Position numbers and translations under genes: made by a program
Assembly (NCBI RefSeq): GCF_001584325.1
Contig: NZ_LSAZ01000034.1
Span: 64,403 to 128,402, forward strand
DNA: 64,000 bases
Source: Bacillus nakamurai
GTDB lineage: Bacteria > Bacillota > Bacilli > Bacillales > Bacillaceae
Reading direction: 5' to 3'
Shown: in pieces, positions 61,763-64,000 of the stretch
How the letters are laid out: each line of letters opens with the position of its first letter
How positions within the stretch are numbered: the stretch's first letter is position 1
Notes under the pieces: model-generated
Told to the model about the DNA's origin: nothing
What the model saw: the letters and a program-made list of their open reading frames with translations, nothing else
Databases searched by the model: none

Positions 61763-62250
61763 TTACGTAATAGAATTGAAGAATTCTTCACCAGTCATCA
61801 CATGCGCGTCTTCTGACAGCATATCTAAAAGGCCGTAATAATCCGCTTCGTCTATATCATGAAACGACCATCCGGCCGCAATCAGATTGTGATACATTTT
61901 TTTCATGTCTCTTCGGGCCTCGGCTGCTGTTATCCCTGTGCTTTTAGTGCCACTTCCTTTAAGCCCTCTTCCTCGTTTCCCATGATGATATCCATAATGC
62001 CCACAATTGTTCGCATAAGTTTACGTGAATCCGTTCCATCATAAATAGAATCCATCGTTACTTTTTTGTCGCTGAAAACACTGGCGACGAACGTGACCAT
62101 TTTATCTAAACGTTCCGCTTCTGACAGATTTTCGTTTTTATCCATTTCATCCTGCAATGCCAACGCTTCACGTACTTTACGGCCAGATACAAAATCCTGT
62201 TCATATACCACTTTTTCGCCTTTTTCATTGAGTAACTCGATTCTTAACAT
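61763..62250 (-). CDS. Tail assembly chaperone, frameshifted GT-type product
   Basis: Product of -1 frameshifting at G GGA AAC (complement of 61975-61981). Frame 0 supplies 91 residues, then the -1 frame adds 71: KRGRGLKGSGTKSTGITAAE, ARRDMKKMYHNLIAAGWSFH, DIDEADYYGLLDMLSEDAHV and MTGEEFFNSIT, for 162 residues in all. The -1 frame is open without a start of its own and ends just upstream of the tape measure start. The layout is that of lambda gpG/gpGT. Confidence 0.85.
61930..62250 (-). CDS. Tail assembly chaperone, short (G-type) product
   Basis: 106 residues, LRIELLNEKGEKVVYEQDFV to KEVALKAQG, the frame-0 product. Lies between major tail protein and tape measure, as tail chaperones do. It should coat the tape measure protein during tail assembly together with the longer form. 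Confidence 0.88.
   Translation of the reverse strand: MLRIELLNEKGEKVVYEQDFVSGRKVREALALQDEMDKNENLSEAERLDKMVTFVASVFSDKKVTMDSIYDGTDSRKLMRTIVGIMDIIMGNEEEGLKEVALKAQG
61975..61981 (-). other. Slippery heptamer GGGAAAC for -1 frameshift
   Basis: On the minus strand ATG GGA AAC GAG in frame 0; the heptamer G GGA AAC fits X XXY YYZ. GC-rich sequence downstream was not folded. Confidence 0.8.
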
Positions 62251-62325
62251 TGTTCATTTCTCCTTTTCGGTTTCATTTTTTGAATTAAAAAGAGGCCGGA
62301 AATTCCAGCCTCGCAAAGTATGGTT

Positions 62326-62901
62326 TTATGCTGCTGACGTGTCAGAAGGACGGATAAATTTTTCCCATGCTTCCAATGAAAAATCTTTATCCCCCTCGTT
62401 TGCTTTACCATACACCAGCCCATCAGAAGATCGAGCGATAAATTCCCCTGAAATTTTATCCTGCGCGGTTTGTACGTTTGCATCATTTGTCTTTAGATCG
62501 GCATCCGGCGCACCGAACATTCCTTTTAACAGACCAACATGGAGCTTATTTCCGTTTATATCAGATGATAAGCATTCCACAGACACAAATGGCGGCTGCG
62601 TATCCTTTCCAAGCTGATAGATTCCGTTTACTTTTTTCATACCGGTAATTTCCGCCATGCAATCGTCCGGTAAATTATAAACAGATAGCTCGCATTTCAC
62701 ATCTCCGGTGCCTTTTGCCGAAACATCAATCGCCATATTTGACGCGTAGTTTTTCGTTTTAGTCGGTGCCAGCCCCGTGATATTAGCCTCAACCACCCCG
62801 TTTTTATCTTGCTTTCCGTCCAACACGTATTTTTTATCTGTTGCTTTTTCGTTTTCATCCAAGACGGTAATAACAATGGATTCAAAACCTACAGTCGCCA
62901 T
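62326..62901 (-). CDS. Major tail protein (phi13/TP901-1 type)
   Basis: 191 residues beginning MATVGFESIVITVLDENEKA, with VVEANITGLAPTKTKNYASN and PPFVSVECLSSDINGNKLHV. Matches the tail tube family that includes phi13 major tail protein. A spaced binding site is present upstream. Confidence 0.9.
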   Translation of the reverse strand: MATVGFESIVITVLDENEKATDKKYVLDGKQDKNGVVEANITGLAPTKTKNYASNMAIDVSAKGTGDVKCELSVYNLPDDCMAEITGMKKVNGIYQLGKDTQPPFVSVECLSSDINGNKLHVGLLKGMFGAPDADLKTNDANVQTAQDKISGEFIARSSDGLVYGKANEGDKDFSLEAWEKFIRPSDTSAA

Positions 62902-62958
62902 ATATTATCATTCCTTTTCCTGTTTTTTTGTATGAAAAAAGTCACTGGCTGACAGTGA

Positions 62959-63348
62959 CTAACTGATACTTGTTTTTTTGAATTTTGCGGTTAAATACAG
63001 CTTTTCAATATCCGGGTCAACGGATATGTAACTTTCGAAAGAATAAAAACCGTTTGACTCAAAGTAATCATTTAGTAAGTCGTCGTATTGCTCGGCCAAA
63101 CTGTCGTCATACTCATACCAGATTTGTATTTGTACAGACGTTTGAATTTCCTGACTGAAATTACTTGCGTATCTAGCCCTTTTGTTGAGAATATGACTTA
63201 TTTTCACAATGGCGTTTTTTGCGTCTTTTAAACCCGTGCCGTCCGGGAGGACAACCGGAACCGTATGCATAAAAACGTAATCCTCATTAATCATTAACGG
63301 ATTGTCCTGAGCAGTGAGAAGGTCATAAGCTTCAGTCAATAAGCTCAT
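62959..63348 (-). CDS. Tail completion protein (DUF806-like)
   Basis: 129 residues. The motif AIVKISHILNKRARYASNFS followed by EIQTSVQIQIWYEYDDSLAE fits the DUF806 tail component family near the head-tail junction. Overlaps the next upstream gene by four bases. Confidence 0.72.
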   Translation of the reverse strand: MSLLTEAYDLLTAQDNPLMINEDYVFMHTVPVVLPDGTGLKDAKNAIVKISHILNKRARYASNFSQEIQTSVQIQIWYEYDDSLAEQYDDLLNDYFESNGFYSFESYISVDPDIEKLYLTAKFKKTSIS

Positions 63349-63773
63349 AAACCGGCAACCTCCGTGTTAATGACGCGCTGCATGGTTGCCGTTACTGTTT
63401 CCCTTGTTTCTGCCACGGTTTTCTCCGCAAAATGCTGCGGCGGCTGATGAATTGTCCCGTCATTTACAAAATGGGAACGCCAAGCCGTATCCTTTCCATA
63501 GCCAACCGTTACCTCGCCCAGATCGTCAGGCTTTGAAATAACGATATCGTCACGCATATGTTTAAACTCATGGGATTCCCCTGTTTTAGCCTCAATTTGC
63601 CGCTGTGCTTTCCATTTCCGGTCAGATTCATTCTCGTAAGGGGTATTTGCCTTTAAAGCTTCTTTGACGATCATAGCGCCCGCCAATGTCGCTTTTACGC
63701 CTCCGCTTTTTGTCCGGTAAGCCACTTTACGGAGTTGAGCATCTAAACCGGACATATCTATTTCCACACTCAT
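63345..63773 (-). CDS. HK97 gp10-family head-tail protein
   Basis: 142 residues: VEIDMSGLDAQLRKVAYRTK, then KATLAGAMIVKEALKANTPY, the gp10 pattern, and a C-terminal VGYGKDTAWRSHFVNDGTIH. Overlaps its upstream neighbour by four bases. Confidence 0.85.
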   Translation of the reverse strand: MSVEIDMSGLDAQLRKVAYRTKSGGVKATLAGAMIVKEALKANTPYENESDRKWKAQRQIEAKTGESHEFKHMRDDIVISKPDDLGEVTVGYGKDTAWRSHFVNDGTIHQPPQHFAEKTVAETRETVTATMQRVINTEVAGL

Positions 63774-64000
63774 GTTATCGCCTCACAAATGATGGTTTTC
63801 CATTCGTAGTTAACGGTATCCGGTTCAATGTCTACGATTTTGTATTCTGTTCCTTTATGGGAGATCGTCATATCATTTGTAATTTTAAAAGGCAGATTTT
63901 GACGGACAACAAATGTTATTTTGTTGGCGATGCCTTCCCCCAGGTTATTGATTCGGTCTTTTAAGCGTTGCCGCCACACCGCGGCCCAAACCGTAGCAAC
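63770..64000 (-). CDS. Head closure protein (partial, start outside window)
   Basis: The frame is open to the window edge and reads VATVWAAVWRQRLKDRINNL. TVWAAV is typical of phage head-closure proteins, so the GTG at 63979 is internal. About 76 C-terminal residues are visible, ending IICEAIT. Confidence 0.8.
   Translation of the reverse strand, partial: VATVWAAVWRQRLKDRINNLGEGIANKITFVVRQNLPFKITNDMTISHKGTEYKIVDIEPDTVNYEWKTIICEAIT

Larger units (their letters stand above)
44990..64000. mobile_element. Siphovirus-type prophage in radC (one end only; continues past window)
   Basis: From radC outward: accessory genes (short basic protein, Phr, Rap, exported protein, two membrane proteins), lysis cassette (amidase, holin, BhlA), baseplate, tail, tape measure, major tail and head-tail connector genes, all in late-gene order on the minus strand. 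No integrase, repressor, terminase or capsid gene is in the window. The junction is placed to within about 15 bases by the end of RadC homology. Confidence 0.93.

Overview
The window is chromosome of a Bacillus subtilis-group bacterium. Gene order, protein sequences and lengths (RarA, AspS, HisS, RelA, RecJ, SecDF, SpoVB, RuvAB, SafA, NadABC, Obg, Spo0B, SpoIVFAB, MinCD, MreBCD) follow the rarA-to-radC interval known from B. subtilis 168, but with enough residue differences to suggest a relative such as the B. amyloliquefaciens/velezensis clade. That placement is inferred, not tested.

Bases 1-44,690 are conserved core, mostly read leftward. It starts inside rarA. It continues with tcdA(yrvM), 6S RNA, aspS and hisS (under a T-box), the small gene yrzK, the rightward amidase gene yrvJ, then dtd-relA-apt-recJ-yrvD-yrvC-secDF-comN. 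After these come spoVB, yrbG, yrzE, the yajC-tgt-queA-yrzS-ruvB-ruvA block, bofC, a frameshifted AGCS symporter gene, coxA, safA, nadA-nadC-nadB facing nifS-nadR, pheA-pheB-obg-spo0B, rpmA-prp-rplU with an L21 leader, spoIVFB-spoIVFA, minD-minC and mreD-mreC-mreB. The themes are aminoacyl-tRNA supply, stringent response and purine salvage, recombination, NAD synthesis under NadR, sporulation control, and cell shape and division.

From about 44,990 to the end of the window lies part of a siphovirus-type prophage inserted in radC. Only the 3' part of radC (the catalytic JAMM-type half) remains on this side; the rest and the integrase should lie beyond the window. Read leftward from the right edge, the late genes are: head closure (partial), HK97-gp10-like, DUF806-like, major tail protein, a tail-assembly chaperone pair joined by a -1 frameshift at GGGAAAC, a 1,920-residue tape measure protein with a lytic transglycosylase domain, Dit, tail endopeptidase, a glycosidase-fold protein, an SGNH esterase, BppU, two small baseplate genes including XkdX, then BhlA, holin and an amidase endolysin. 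Between the lysis genes and radC is an accessory segment: two small membrane proteins, an unrecognised exported protein, a Rap phosphatase-type regulator with its Phr pheromone precursor, and a short basic protein.

I found no clearly new defence or biosynthetic system. The most useful observations are the programmed frameshift in the tail chaperone, the Rap-Phr cassette with an internal candidate signal peptide, the radC disruption, the noncatalytic-looking glycosidase-like baseplate protein, a perfect 16-bp palindrome between rap and the exported-protein gene, and a frameshifted symporter gene in the core.
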